From Gammaproteobacteria bacterium (GTDB taxonomy: Bacteria > Pseudomonadota > Gammaproteobacteria > Ga0077554 > Ga007554), in the NCBI GenBank assembly GCA_040183005.1, contig JAMPIW010000007.1, positions 1,682,188 through 1,746,187 on the forward strand: a DNA stretch of 64,000 nucleotides, read 5' to 3'. Below, in pieces: positions 25,720 to 36,478 of the stretch. A program made the translations under genes and the position numbers. Numbering within the stretch: the stretch's first letter is position 1; each line of letters begins with the position of its first letter. Below the pieces are notes generated by a model. It was not told the origin of the DNA, searched no databases, and saw only the letters and a list, made by a program, of their open reading frames with translations.

Positions 25720-27579
25720 TTAAATCGGCAGTTTGGAGAGCTTGCGCCCACCGTAAATCAAATTAACCATGGCGCGCGACACCATCACTGCGCTGAACAT
25801 GGATGTCAGGATGCCGATGCACAACACCACTGCGAAGCCGCGCACTGGACCGGAACCCAGCAGGAACAGCGCGAAACCGGCAATCAACGTCGTAATGTTC
25901 GAATCCAGAATAGTACCCCAGGCGCGTTCATAACCGGCATGAATCGCCGCCTGGGGCGTATTGCCATTGCGCAGCTCCTCGCGGATACGCTCGAAAATGA
26001 GGACGTTGGCATCGATCGCCATACCAATCGTGAGCGCGATACCTGCAATGCCCGGCAGGGTAAGTGTTGCTTGCAACACGGACAACACCGACATCAGCAA
26101 CACCATGTTCATAAACAGCGAAACACTCGCGATAACACCAAAGACCCGATAATAGACGCTCATGAAAATGGCGATAGCGGCGAAACCGATGAGCGTGGAG
26201 TTGAACCCTTTGGCGATGTTCTCTGCGCCCAGACTCGGGCCCACAGTGCGCTCTTCGACGATATCCATCGGTGCGGCCAGCGCACCCGCACGCAACAGCA
26301 AGGCAAGATCGCGTGCTTCGTTGGAGCCGTCCAATCCGGTGATCTGGAAGCGTTTGCTGAGCGCCTCGCGGATGGTTGCGATATTGATGACCTCTTCGAC
26401 CGTTTTCTTGGTCTTGACGGCTTTGCCGTCGACCATACGCGTCTCGGTCTTGTTCTCGATGAACACCACGGCCATCGGCTTGCCGACATTGTCCTTGGTG
26501 ATGTTATACATCATCTTGGAACCCTTGCCGTCCAGCGAAATAAACACTGCTGAACTGCCATCGCGCTGATCAAGACCCGATGAGGCATCAGTGATATCCT
26601 GCCCGGTAATGATCACGCGCTTCTGGAGTAATACAGGGGCGCCCTTGCGCTCTTTATAGAGCTTAGAGCCAAGCGGCACGCGTCCGGCCACGGCATCCTG
26701 GACATTGTGCTCCGTATCCACCAGCCGGAATTCCAGGGTGGCGGTAGCGCCCAGAATATCCTTGGCGCGCGCAGTATCCTGCACACCAGCCAGTTGCACG
26801 ACAATGCGGTCCGCACCCTGCTGCAGAATCACCGGCTCAGAGACGCCCAGTTCGTTGACGCGGTTGCGCAGGGCGGTGATGTTCTGCTGCACAGCGAATT
26901 TGCTTATCTCAAGCTTCTCTTTTTCGCTGATCGAAGCCAGCAGATAGTATTCGCCGCCGCGATCCTCATCTTTGATAACTAAACTCGGGTACTCCTTCTT
27001 GATTGTATTGAGGGCCTGGTCACGCTCCCCCGCATCACGGAATTTGACTTCCAGGCTGCCGGTATTTTGCCGCGCCACGGTCAAGTACCGCAATTTTTTG
27101 TCGCGCAGCAAAGTGCGCACCTCACCAACATAGCGCTCTTCCGCCTGAGCCAGTGCAGCCACGGTATCCACCTGCATCTGGAAGTGCACGCCGCCGCGCA
27201 AATCCAGCCCGAGGTACATCGGCGCGGCGGCCAGGGAGGTCAGCCAGCCGGGGGTGGCAGGCGCAAGGTTCAGAGCCGTTATATAGTCATCGCCCAGCGC
27301 TGCGGCAACTGCGTCCTTGGCCTTGAGCTGGTCATCGGTGTTGGAAAAGCGCACCAGCAGACTGCTCGCTACTGCCTCAATCGGCTGCGAGGTGATTCCG
27401 GCCTGCCTGAGGGTATCCTGTACTTTGGTGCGCGTGGACATATCGATGGGAGTACCACGGCTCGATGATATCTGCAGCGCAGGATCCTCACCATAGAGAT
27501 TGGGCAATGCATACAACGCACCGACGGCGAGCACCGCCAGAATCAGCAGGTATTTCCACAGGGGATACTGATTAATCAT
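25720..27579 (-). CDS. secD: Protein translocase subunit SecD
   Basis: A 619-residue SecD. Seen: the first helix (KYLLILAVLAVGALYALPNL), LGLDLRGGVHFQM, the P1 periplasmic domain, and the C-terminal RND helices with GMAIDANVLIFERIREELRN and VRGFAVVLCIGILTSMFSAV. GGAAGGATG stands before the ATG. Length matches E. coli SecD. Partner of SecF and YajC encoded on either side. Confidence 0.97.
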   Translation of the reverse strand: MINQYPLWKYLLILAVLAVGALYALPNLYGEDPALQISSSRGTPIDMSTRTKVQDTLRQAGITSQPIEAVASSLLVRFSNTDDQLKAKDAVAAALGDDYITALNLAPATPGWLTSLAAAPMYLGLDLRGGVHFQMQVDTVAALAQAEERYVGEVRTLLRDKKLRYLTVARQNTGSLEVKFRDAGERDQALNTIKKEYPSLVIKDEDRGGEYYLLASISEKEKLEISKFAVQQNITALRNRVNELGVSEPVILQQGADRIVVQLAGVQDTARAKDILGATATLEFRLVDTEHNVQDAVAGRVPLGSKLYKERKGAPVLLQKRVIITGQDITDASSGLDQRDGSSAVFISLDGKGSKMMYNITKDNVGKPMAVVFIENKTETRMVDGKAVKTKKTVEEVINIATIREALSKRFQITGLDGSNEARDLALLLRAGALAAPMDIVEERTVGPSLGAENIAKGFNSTLIGFAAIAIFMSVYYRVFGVIASVSLFMNMVLLMSVLSVLQATLTLPGIAGIALTIGMAIDANVLIFERIREELRNGNTPQAAIHAGYERAWGTILDSNITTLIAGFALFLLGSGPVRGFAVVLCIGILTSMFSAVMVSRAMVNLIYGGRKLSKLPI

Positions 27580-27647
27580 GAATCATCCTTCCGGCCAGCA
27601 ACACTCAAAATAACGGGATAGCAAAACAAGGCAGGCGGTTTCACACC

Positions 27648-27974
27648 TTATGATTTATAGGTTCCCTTGGGCATCAAGGCAGTGATGGCGCTACGCTGCA
27701 CCTTGATTTCGACGCCATCGGCGATTTCCAAGGTAACAAAGCTCTCATCAATACGGGCGATCTTCCCCAGCAGGCCGCCAGTGGTGACCACTTCGTCATT
27801 CTTCGCCAGCGCCTCGGTCATTTTTTTATGTTCCTTGGCACGCTTCATCTGCGGGCGAATCAGCAGGAAATAAAACACCACAAAAATCAGCAGCAGGGGG
27901 ACAAATTCCATAATGCTGGGTGCGGCGGAGGCAGGGGCGGCTTCGGCCCAGGCATCGGAGATAAAAAAGCTCAT
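27648..27974 (-). CDS. yajC: Sec translocon accessory subunit YajC
   Basis: A 108-residue protein with one N-terminal membrane helix (about residues 22-42, FVPLLLIFVVFYFLLIRPQ) and a cytoplasmic tail with KNDEVVTTGGLLGKI, the family signature. It binds SecDF and SecYEG. It is 68 bp upstream of secD and 78 bp downstream of tgt, in the classical tgt-yajC-secD-secF order. Confidence 0.96.
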   Translation of the reverse strand: MSFFISDAWAEAAPASAAPSIMEFVPLLLIFVVFYFLLIRPQMKRAKEHKKMTEALAKNDEVVTTGGLLGKIARIDESFVTLEIADGVEIKVQRSAITALMPKGTYKS

Positions 27975-28052
27975 ACGGTTTCCTTCTTTTCTTAAAGTTT
28001 TGGCTTGCGGGCTTCGGGTTGTTCGCTATGACCCGAAACCCATAACTGGCTA

Positions 28053-29177
<1,125 letters not shown>

Positions 29178-29210
29178 TTATAGCCGGATTTTTGATAGAG
29201 TTCCTTTTTT

Positions 29211-29373
29211 AACCCGAATGTTTCATAAATTCGCGTGATGATCGCGCAGGATTTTGATTGATAGGGGAATTTTGTGAGGAAGCGCCGTAGTTATTCATAC
29301 GGCCGACTGAACAAAATTCCCATATCGATCAAAAGACCAGCGAGGACGCGCGAATTTATGAAACATTCGGGTT
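29211..29373. repeat. 163-bp palindromic element with perfect 25-bp ends
   Basis: Positions 29211-29235 and 29349-29373 are exact reverse complements (25 bp, starting AACCCGAATGTTTCATAAAT). The interior continues the palindrome imperfectly (GGGAATTTTGT against ACAAAATTCCC) and closes on the hairpin GCCGTA/TACGGC (29284-29289, 29298-29303). No open frame. It fills the divergent region between tgt and xseB. It looks like a MITE-type or long-hairpin repeat. Confidence 0.7.
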
Positions 29374-29444
29374 AGCTCATGCAGAAACGCTCTGACGCAA
29401 AGACAGAATTACTTGCAAGTCAATTCATATGGAGTTTTTCAGAC

Positions 29445-29687
29445 TTGACCAAAAAAAAGACAACGACCCCGCCCAATTTTGAATCAGCTCTCAAAGAATT
29501 GGAAACTCTGGTGGGCCGCATGGAGCAAGGCGATATCTCGCTCGAAGAGTCACTCGCCTGCTTCGAGCGCGGCATCAACCTGACACGCACTTGCCAGCAA
29601 TCTCTCAAAGAAGCGGAGCAAAAAATTCAGGTGTTAATCGAAAAAGACGGGCAGCCGGAACTGCAACCGTTCGCTAATGAAAACTAA
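29445..29687 (+). CDS. xseB: Exodeoxyribonuclease VII small subunit
   Basis: An 80-residue XseB, small subunit of exonuclease VII, which degrades single-stranded DNA with XseA. Core motif: FESALKELETLVGRMEQGD and LEESLACFERGI. The start is taken as TTG 29445 (MTKKKTTTPPNF) because GGAG lies 10 bp upstream and the result has the usual 80 residues; an ATG at 29379 would add 22 residues without conservation. It overlaps ispA by 11 bp, the usual xseB-ispA pairing. xseA is not in the window. Confidence 0.93.
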   Translation: MTKKKTTTPPNFESALKELETLVGRMEQGDISLEESLACFERGINLTRTCQQSLKEAEQKIQVLIEKDGQPELQPFANEN

Positions 29688-30576
29688 CGACTTCAAGGGC
29701 TGGCTTGCAGCCTGCCAGGAACGTGTCGAGAAAAACCTCGACCACTGGCTGCCGGCGGCCACGATTCATCCCGCGCATTTACATGAAGCAATGCGCTATG
29801 CCGTGCTGGGCGGCGGCAAGCGCATTCGCCCATTGCTAGTGTATGCAGCTGGCGGCGCGCTAGGCGTGGAGAACGCCGCACTCGACGGACCAGCCTGCGC
29901 CGTGGAGCTGATTCACGTCTACTCACTGGTGCATGATGACCTGCCCGCCATGGATGACGACGATCTGCGGCGCGGCAAGCCCACCTGCCACAAGGCGTTT
30001 GACGAACCCACCGCAATACTCGCCGGCGATGCCCTGCAAACACTGGCCTTTTATGTCCTCGCCCACGACCCCGCCATCCAGGCGAACGCCACCGCACGGC
30101 TGAAGATGATTGAGACTCTGGCGCTGGCCTCCGGCTCGCGTGGCATGGCGGGCGGACAGGCCATCGACCTGGCCGCCGTAGGACGTACGCTGACGTTCGG
30201 GGAGCTGGAAGACATGCACATCCACAAGACCGGCGCCCTAATCCGCGCCAGCGTGACACTCGGCGCACTTGGCAAACCGGACATTGACCTCGATGTCTTC
30301 AACCGCCTCGATCGCTACGCCAAGTGTATCGGCTTGGCATTCCAGATTCGCGACGACATCCTTGACATCGAAAGCGACACCGTAACCCTCGGCAAAACCC
30401 AGGGCGCGGACATCGCCCGCGACAAACCCACCTACCCCGCCCTGCTCGGCATGGCAGAGGCCAAACAGCGCGCCAGGGACCTGCACCAGGAAGCGCTGAA
30501 TTGCCTCGGCACACTTGACGAGCGCGCCGATCCATTGCGGTGGATCGCGGAGTATGTAGTAGAACGGATCAGCTAA
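29677..30576 (+). CDS. ispA: Farnesyl diphosphate synthase / short-chain polyprenyl synthase
   Basis: A 299-residue trans-prenyltransferase. The first aspartate-rich motif is VHDDLPAMDDDDLRRGKPT and the second is FQIRDDILDIESD; GGGKRIRPLLV near residue 45 binds isopentenyl diphosphate. These fit bacterial IspA, making farnesyl diphosphate from IPP and DMAPP. It overlaps xseB. In many gammaproteobacteria dxs follows; here a phosphate-starvation unit follows instead. Confidence 0.95.
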   Translation: MKTNDFKGWLAACQERVEKNLDHWLPAATIHPAHLHEAMRYAVLGGGKRIRPLLVYAAGGALGVENAALDGPACAVELIHVYSLVHDDLPAMDDDDLRRGKPTCHKAFDEPTAILAGDALQTLAFYVLAHDPAIQANATARLKMIETLALASGSRGMAGGQAIDLAAVGRTLTFGELEDMHIHKTGALIRASVTLGALGKPDIDLDVFNRLDRYAKCIGLAFQIRDDILDIESDTVTLGKTQGADIARDKPTYPALLGMAEAKQRARDLHQEALNCLGTLDERADPLRWIAEYVVERIS

Positions 30577-30619
30577 CCCAATCCTGCACTTGCACCAGCC
30601 GGTGCCGCGTCTCTTCGTC

Positions 30620-30670
30620 TTGTCATCAAATTGTCATAATTTCGTCACAATACTGTCACGTATTTGACAT
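30620..30670 (+). promoter_or_regulatory. Pho box array (five PhoB half-sites)
   Basis: Five 7-bp half-sites, TTGTCAT, TTGTCAT, TCGTCAC, CTGTCAC and TTGACAT, begin at 30620, 30631, 30642, 30653 and 30664, an exact 11-bp period with AT-rich 4-bp spacers. This matches the PhoB tandem-repeat rule. The last repeat contains TTGACA, which can act as -35 for TTAACA (30688-30693, 18-bp spacer). It precedes a phosphate-type porin and pstS. Further downstream TTAACATTTTC is repeated twice in tandem (30688-30709). Confidence 0.88.
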
Positions 30671-30766
30671 TAAAATTTCCTCCGTTGTTAACATTTTCTT
30701 AACATTTTCATAGAAGGGAAACCTGCCGTACGGCAAGGCGACACCATAACTGGAGGAAAGATAACG

Positions 30767-32248
30767 GTGAATACAACCAAGATGTCCTATAAAGAGCGGC
30801 GTAACAATCCATCCAGGCACCGCGCAGGCATAGCGCTGTCCGTCGGCCTGCTGTGTGCCGCGATGCAGGTGCCTGCGCACGCGAATGAGGCCGTTTCCGA
30901 GCTAGTAAAGACCTTGAAGGAAAAAGGGGTACTAAGCAATGAAGAGTACGGCCAGATCAAGGACACCCTTCGGGAGATCAAGCAAAGCGAAGCCGAAGCC
31001 AAGCGCGGCGAATTAAAGCCGGTATTCAAGGATGGCATTGCCATCGAATCTGCCAGTAAGGATTTCAGCCTTTCTCTCACCGGTCGCGTGCATGCCGATT
31101 ATCGCAATTACCTGGGCAATGACGGCATGACTGCCGACACCTTCGAGATGCGTCGCGCCCGTGTTGGTGCCAAAGCCAAATTCTATGACCGCTACGAAGT
31201 GCAAGTGATTGGCGAATTCGGAGCGGGTGGCGCGGCGCTCGACATCGCCCATCTGGATGCCCTGTGGTGGCCGAAACTGGGCTTGCGTTTTGGACAGTTC
31301 AAAATGCCGATGGGGCTTGAGCAGCTTACCAGCTCCAATTTCATTGACTTCCAGGAACGTTCCCTCGCCGATCAACTGGTGCCCGGCAAGGAAATCGGCG
31401 CAATGGCATTCGGCGAGATCACCAAGGGCGTCAATTATGGCCTGGCGCTATCGAACGGGCGCGGCATCAACCGGGCAGAGCTTTCGAACATCGATACCAC
31501 GACCAGTCAGAACAACGCCAAGGCGGACAAGATGGATGTGATTGGCCGCATCACCGCCAATTTCGCTGAGATTCTTAAGCAGAAGGATGCCGTCTATCAC
31601 GCAGGCCTAGCCTTCTCCAAGGGCGAACAAGCGCCCGGCGACGGCGTATTGAGCGCCCGCTCTCAGGCCAGGGGCGCCAGTTTCTTCCAGACTGCGACTT
31701 TCGATGGCGAGAATTTTGATCGCACACGCTATGGCTTCGAAGGTGCGGCCGCGCGCGGCCCCGTCAAGTTACAGGGCGAATACTTGACGGCCAACTATCA
31801 GGGCAACAGCAAAGCTGGCGTCAACTTTGACCGGGACATCAGCGCCTGGTATGCCTCGATCAACTGGATGATCACTGGCGAGAAATATGCGGACAATTAC
31901 AAAGCTGGCGCGTTTGGCCGCATCCGTCCCAACACCAACTTCCAGCCCGGATCGCTGGCTGAAGGCTGGGGTGCCTGGGAGGTGGGGCTACGCTTCGCCG
32001 AGTACGATGCCTCCGACTTTAGTGCTGCCAATGCTGCCGGAACCGGACGCCTCGCCGCCTCCTCAGCAACAACCGCCTACACCAATAAGGCAGGCGCATG
32101 GACCGCAGGTGTAAAATGGATCGTCAACCCCAATACGCGCTTTATGTTGAACTATGTACAAACTGACTTTGACACCCCGGTCACTGTCAATGGCGTCACC
32201 AGCAAGAGCGAAAAAGCCGCCACACTGCGCGCCCAGTTTGATTTCTAA
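30767..32248 (+). CDS. Phosphate-selective porin (OprO/OprP family)
   Basis: A 493-residue outer-membrane porin. GTG 30767 with GGAGG 10 bp upstream is used; ATG at 30782 is an alternative. A signal peptide (about residues 15-40, ending QVPAHA) precedes a coiled-coil-like stretch (AVSELVKTLKEKGVLSNEEY) as in OprO/P proteins, then the barrel with GRVHADYRNY, FEMRRARVGAKAKFYDRYEV, LRFGQFKMPMGLEQLTSS and a C-terminal LRAQFDF. Expected to pass phosphate or polyphosphate into the periplasm. Its Pho-box promoter and the following pstS support induction under phosphate limitation. Confidence 0.92.
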   Translation: MNTTKMSYKERRNNPSRHRAGIALSVGLLCAAMQVPAHANEAVSELVKTLKEKGVLSNEEYGQIKDTLREIKQSEAEAKRGELKPVFKDGIAIESASKDFSLSLTGRVHADYRNYLGNDGMTADTFEMRRARVGAKAKFYDRYEVQVIGEFGAGGAALDIAHLDALWWPKLGLRFGQFKMPMGLEQLTSSNFIDFQERSLADQLVPGKEIGAMAFGEITKGVNYGLALSNGRGINRAELSNIDTTTSQNNAKADKMDVIGRITANFAEILKQKDAVYHAGLAFSKGEQAPGDGVLSARSQARGASFFQTATFDGENFDRTRYGFEGAAARGPVKLQGEYLTANYQGNSKAGVNFDRDISAWYASINWMITGEKYADNYKAGAFGRIRPNTNFQPGSLAEGWGAWEVGLRFAEYDASDFSAANAAGTGRLAASSATTAYTNKAGAWTAGVKWIVNPNTRFMLNYVQTDFDTPVTVNGVTSKSEKAATLRAQFDF

Positions 32249-32281
32249 GTCAAACCTACCCTAACCATTGAGGCAACACGC

Positions 32282-33292
32282 ATGTTAAATAGATCCATCA
32301 GAAAATCGATAGCCATGACCGCCGTTCTGGGCGGTCTGTCGAGCTTGTCAATGACGGCTATCGCTGTACCCACTATCAAGGCCGACGGCTCCAGCACCGT
32401 TTTCCCCATCACCGAAGCGGTCGCCGAAGAGTTTCAGAAAGCCAAGAAAGGGACAGTCCGCGTCACTGTGGGCATCTCCGGCACAGGCGGCGGGTTCAAG
32501 AAATTCTGCCGTGGCGAAACCGATATTCAGGATGCCTCGCGCCCGATTCTGGCGGGTGAAATGGAATCATGCAAAGCGGCCGGCATCCAATACATGGAAC
32601 TGCCCGTAGCCTATGACGCCCTCACTGTAGTGGTCAACTCCGAAAATAGCTGGGTAAAGAGCCTGACCGTGGCCCAACTCAAGAAGATGTGGGAGCCAAG
32701 CGCGCAAGGCAAAATCAGCAAATGGAACCAGATCGACCCCTCCTGGCCCGACGCACCCATCCGCTTGTTCGGCGCGGGCTCTGACTCCGGCACCTTCGAT
32801 TACTTCACCGAAGCTGTCGTAGGCAAGGCCAAATCCAGCCGTGGCGATTATACCGCCAGCGAGGATGATAACGTGCTGGTACAGGGCGTCATACGCGACA
32901 AGAACGCACTGGGTTACTTCGGCTACGCCTATTACGCCGAAAACGCCAGCAAGCTGAAGGCGGTGCCCATCTCGGTGCGGGACGGAAAAGCCGCCGTCGC
33001 ACCTGGCCCTACCGCGGTAATAAATGGCAGTTACCAGCCACTATCGCGCCCGATCTTCATTTATGTCAACGCGAAATCCATCCAGAAACCTGAAGTCAAG
33101 GAGTTCGTTGAGTTCTATCTGAAGAACGCATCCAATCTGGTCAAGCAGGTAAGCTACATCCCCCTGTCCGCCACCGATTATAATCTGGTGCTGGAAAACG
33201 CCAACAAGCGCAAGCTGGGCAGCCTTTTCGGCGGCGTACCCGAAGTGGGCGTAACCATTGATGAACTGATGCGGCGCGAAGGAAAGCTGTAA
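32282..33292 (+). CDS. pstS: Phosphate ABC transporter substrate-binding protein
   Basis: A 336-residue periplasmic phosphate-binding protein. A signal peptide ends near residue 28. Phosphate-binding segments are [31 protein letters not shown] and [16 protein letters not shown] lies 8 bp before the ATG and the gene follows the porin by 33 bp, so it shares the Pho-box promoter. pstC, pstA, pstB and phoU are not in the window, so this may be a second PstS separate from the transporter operon. A terminator follows. Confidence 0.95.
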   Translation: MLNRSIRKSIAMTAVLGGLSSLSMTAIAVPTIKADGSSTVFPITEAVAEEFQKAKKGTVRVTVGISGTGGGFKKFCRGETDIQDASRPILAGEMESCKAAGIQYMELPVAYDALTVVVNSENSWVKSLTVAQLKKMWEPSAQGKISKWNQIDPSWPDAPIRLFGAGSDSGTFDYFTEAVVGKAKSSRGDYTASEDDNVLVQGVIRDKNALGYFGYAYYAENASKLKAVPISVRDGKAAVAPGPTAVINGSYQPLSRPIFIYVNAKSIQKPEVKEFVEFYLKNASNLVKQVSYIPLSATDYNLVLENANKRKLGSLFGGVPEVGVTIDELMRREGKL

Positions 33293-33319
33293 CCGGTTTT
33301 ATTTCTAATTGCCTGTTCA

Positions 33320-33349
33320 CCCTCTCTCTGCACGGAGAGAGGGTTTTTT
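33320..33349 (+). terminator. Rho-independent terminator after pstS
   Basis: Stem CCCTCTCTC (33320-33328) and GAGAGAGGG (33335-33343) with a 6-bp loop, followed by six T (33344-33349). Ends the porin-pstS unit. Confidence 0.92.
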
Positions 33350-33407
33350 GTTACCTGAATTTGGGCCGTCCAATGCTCATCTTCGACCATCAAATGATAC
33401 CGCCCCA

Positions 33408-34247
33408 TCATTTGACATTTTCAATACCCAACTGCATTGTGCGCTTTGAAAAAGATTCATCGGTAAGGCCAACATTCACTTTGATGTCGGTGATAGTCAA
33501 CAGGGTCTTATTGCCCGTTTGAACATTCACACCCACCACCTCCTCCCACGCCCAGACATCATTAATCTTTTTCCATTTTGTGAATTGCTGTTTTTGTAAT
33601 TTATTACGCTCATCATAATAATCAATGCGCAGCGGCAAGAAATTGTCCTTTGATATCCATCGCACAACCCTCCCATAGGGATAAATTTCCGCGCCGCCTT
33701 TTTTGGGAGCACTCTCTACGACATGGCAAGCAACACCATCCATGGCTTCGGACGGTAATAATTGGTGCGTGTCATCATCGGGATTTCGTGGCACAAGATC
33801 GAATTGCCGCAACTCCGACTTTGAAAACTCCTCCTCCTTAGCATGCTTCGGCCCGGTATGGCTCAATCTTCTAACCATTCGCAATTCGGGCAGGTATATC
33901 CACTCATCGTCGTTTTTATTAAGTTCTGGCTTATAAAAAATCCCTAAATAAGAGACGCCTTTGGCATCGGGAGGAAAGTCACGGAACATTATGACCTTTG
34001 TGTCGGCATCGCCTGCTCCCTGGAATTTTTTCCACGCCATGGAGTACACCAGCTTTTTTTCCGGCTCTCCTTTTTCCTGAAAAATAAAGGTGATTTTCGA
34101 CAGGGAATCATCCCCGCCATAGACCTGAAAGGATTTTCTCATGACGGCATCTGCGGAAAGTTCATCCGCATTGACAACGACTGGAACACACGTGAGAAAA
34201 ATAAGAACCACACCTAACCACTCAATCCTAATTCTCCTATATCCCAT
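33408..34247 (-). CDS. LolA-like outer membrane lipoprotein-sorting family protein
   Basis: A 279-residue secreted protein with a signal peptide (about 1-27, ending VVVNA). The body has the pattern of the LolA-like (Pfam LolA_like) family: DTKVIMFRDFPPDAKGVSYL, DEWIYLPELRMVRRLS, HVVESAPKK, RWISKDNFLPLRIDYYDERN and KTLLTITDIKVNVGLTDESF. Such proteins are found with MMPL/RND exporters and are thought to carry lipids or lipoproteins across the periplasm. It is a distant paralogue of the protein at 47.5-48.3 kb, near the exporter cluster. It follows the VIT1-type gene by 15 bp. Confidence 0.8.
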   Translation of the reverse strand: MGYRRIRIEWLGVVLIFLTCVPVVVNADELSADAVMRKSFQVYGGDDSLSKITFIFQEKGEPEKKLVYSMAWKKFQGAGDADTKVIMFRDFPPDAKGVSYLGIFYKPELNKNDDEWIYLPELRMVRRLSHTGPKHAKEEEFSKSELRQFDLVPRNPDDDTHQLLPSEAMDGVACHVVESAPKKGGAEIYPYGRVVRWISKDNFLPLRIDYYDERNKLQKQQFTKWKKINDVWAWEEVVGVNVQTGNKTLLTITDIKVNVGLTDESFSKRTMQLGIENVK

Positions 34248-34262
34248 AAAAACCTCCGTGAT

Positions 34263-35291
34263 TTAACTCAGACTCACTCCGATTACACTGCCAATAAGGT
34301 AGGTCACTATGCCTGCCCCACCTCCGATCAGAACCATGCGCAATCCGCCGTACCAGGCACTCTTGCCAGTAAAAAGACTCAACAACGCGCCTACCGCAAA
34401 TAAGGAAGCACCCGCCAGTGCAGCCGCCGCAAGGACAGCATCTTGGGCCGCACCCAGCAGAAACGGCAACAATGGCACTACGCCGCCAACAGCGAATGCC
34501 AAGAAGGAGGACAGCGCCGCACCCCATGGAGAACCCAGATCATGCGGGTTCAATCCCAGCTCTTCACGCGCCAGGGTATTCAATGCATGTTCCGGATCAC
34601 GCATTAAATCCCGCGCCACATGGCGCGCCTCTTCCAGAGGCAAGCCGCGCGCGTTATAGATCAGCGCAAGCTCCTCTGCCTCTTCCTCGGGATATTCCGC
34701 CAGCTCCTCACGTTCCAGCCCGATCTGATATTCAAACAACTCACGCTGCGAACGCATGGAAACATATTCTCCTGCCGCCATAGAGAACGCACCTGCCAGC
34801 AACCCGGCCACGCCAGACAATAAGATAATATTGGCATCGCTGGACGCACCAGCAACACCCATAATCAGGCTAGTGTTCGACACCAAGCCATCATTCACAC
34901 CGAATACTGCAGCACGAAGATTACCACCGGAGCCTCTCTTATGACGCCGCTCCATTTCCGCCACAGAGGTAGGCATTGGATGACCTGTGACGCCGGCACC
35001 ATACACGGACACACCACGCACCTTCATCGCCGCCAGTACCGGGCGCACGGTACGCGGGCCGAGTTTTTGAATTAACCATCTGACTAAACGTGCGCGTAGC
35101 GAGGGATGAAACACAGGGACTGCATCGCCCTTCTCACGGATACGCCGCTCCCACAGCAGCGCCTGCGATTCCGCGGCATCCGCCAAAGTGGTAAACAGCT
35201 TGTTCTTTTGTGCATCCTGCTCGGCTTGGGCCACCGCGCGGTACAACCAGGCCGATTGTTTTTCTTCAAACCAACTTTCGATGATGGACAT
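34263..35291 (-). CDS. VIT1/CCC1 family transporter with N-terminal ferritin-like domain
   Basis: A 342-residue protein. The N-terminal ~100 residues look like a rubrerythrin/ferritin-like helical bundle (FEEKQSAWLYRAVAQAEQDA); the rest has about five helices with the VIT1/CCC1 signatures FGVNDGLVSNTSLIMGVAGA, GAFSMAAGEYVSM and a C-terminal GGAGIVTYLIGSVIGV. The family moves Fe2+ or Mn2+; the ferritin-like part probably binds the metal first. Substrate here not determinable. It is 17 bp downstream of tsaD. Confidence 0.87.
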   Translation of the reverse strand: MSIIESWFEEKQSAWLYRAVAQAEQDAQKNKLFTTLADAAESQALLWERRIREKGDAVPVFHPSLRARLVRWLIQKLGPRTVRPVLAAMKVRGVSVYGAGVTGHPMPTSVAEMERRHKRGSGGNLRAAVFGVNDGLVSNTSLIMGVAGASSDANIILLSGVAGLLAGAFSMAAGEYVSMRSQRELFEYQIGLEREELAEYPEEEAEELALIYNARGLPLEEARHVARDLMRDPEHALNTLAREELGLNPHDLGSPWGAALSSFLAFAVGGVVPLLPFLLGAAQDAVLAAAALAGASLFAVGALLSLFTGKSAWYGGLRMVLIGGGAGIVTYLIGSVIGVSLS

Positions 35292-35308
35292 GCTTGAAAC
35301 CTCGATGT

Positions 35309-36322
35309 TTACGGTGGCGTCAACACATCCAGCGGCCAGCGCGGCGTGGCGGAGAATGCCAGCGGCTCGGCCTGCCCTGCCTGGATACGTCGGCAGCCGG
35401 CATAAGCAATCATCGCACCGTTATCAGTGCAAAACTCCAGGCGCGGATAAAAAACCTGCGCGCCCTCCTCACCCGCAATAATATCCAAACGTTCGCGCAA
35501 TGCAGTGTTGGCGCTCACACCGCCGGAGACCACCAAACGCACCAGGCCAGTCTGCTGGAGTGCGCGCCGGCACTTGATGGCCAACGTATCCACCACGGCA
35601 TCTTGGAAGGCGCGCGCTATATCAGCACGGGTCTGATCATCGCCACCCTGCGTCCGCAGGCTGTTTACAGCAAAGGTCTTGAGGCCACTGAAGCTGAAAT
35701 CCAGGCCAGGTCGATTAGTCATCGGGCGAGGGAAGTGAAAGCGTTCGGGATCACCCGACTGCGCCAGATGCGCCAGGGCCGGACCGCCCGGATACCCCAG
35801 CCCCAGCATCTTGGCGGTCTTATCAAAAGCCTCGCCAGCGGCGTCATCCAGCGACTCGCCCAGTATGGCGTAACGTCCCACGCCATCCACGCGCACCAGT
35901 TGGGTATGGCCGCCCGACACCAGCAGTGCAACAAACGGGAACTCGGGGGGATTATCCTCCAGCATTGGGGCGAGCAAATGTCCCTCCATGTGATGCACAG
36001 CCACCGCAGGCACCCCCCAGGCCCAGGCCAGACTGCGTCCCACCGCCGCTCCCACCAGTAGCGCGCCGACCAGGCCAGGACCCGCGGTATAGGCAACGCC
36101 ACCGACATCGTCTGGGCAAGTGTCCGACTGGGCCATTACCTGCCGCAACAAGGGCAACACCTTACGCACATGATCGCGCGAGGCCAGCTCCGGCACCACA
36201 CCGCCGTATTCCGCATGAAGCGCAATCTGGCTGTGTAGCGCATGCGCCAGGAGGCCACGCGCTGAATCGTATATAGCAACACCAGTTTCGTCGCACGAGG
36301 TTTCAATACCGACAACACGCAT
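35309..36322 (-). CDS. tsaD: tRNA N6-threonylcarbamoyladenosine transferase TsaD
   Basis: A 337-residue TsaD (YgjD/Gcp), which with TsaB and TsaE attaches threonylcarbamoyl to A37 of ANN-decoding tRNAs. The ASKHA metal site is [10 protein letters not shown] (His111, His115); [17 protein letters not shown] at the start and [14 protein letters not shown] are further signatures. Length is standard. Essential in most bacteria. Its promoter lies in the 156-bp gap facing the ABC ATPase gene. Confidence 0.97.
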   Translation of the reverse strand: MRVVGIETSCDETGVAIYDSARGLLAHALHSQIALHAEYGGVVPELASRDHVRKVLPLLRQVMAQSDTCPDDVGGVAYTAGPGLVGALLVGAAVGRSLAWAWGVPAVAVHHMEGHLLAPMLEDNPPEFPFVALLVSGGHTQLVRVDGVGRYAILGESLDDAAGEAFDKTAKMLGLGYPGGPALAHLAQSGDPERFHFPRPMTNRPGLDFSFSGLKTFAVNSLRTQGGDDQTRADIARAFQDAVVDTLAIKCRRALQQTGLVRLVVSGGVSANTALRERLDIIAGEEGAQVFYPRLEFCTDNGAMIAYAGCRRIQAGQAEPLAFSATPRWPLDVLTPP

Positions 36323-36478
36323 CCGTTTTTCCTATTACACCCACTTATTCCACCCAACGATCACGCAAATCTTTCGCAATCATCCATCAAGATCATATAT
36401 ACTTTTCAGGTTTAAGGGGCTGAAAATACCAGAGAAACATCCTGGCCAGCCCTCTCTCGGAACCATGAAGAACCTCCT

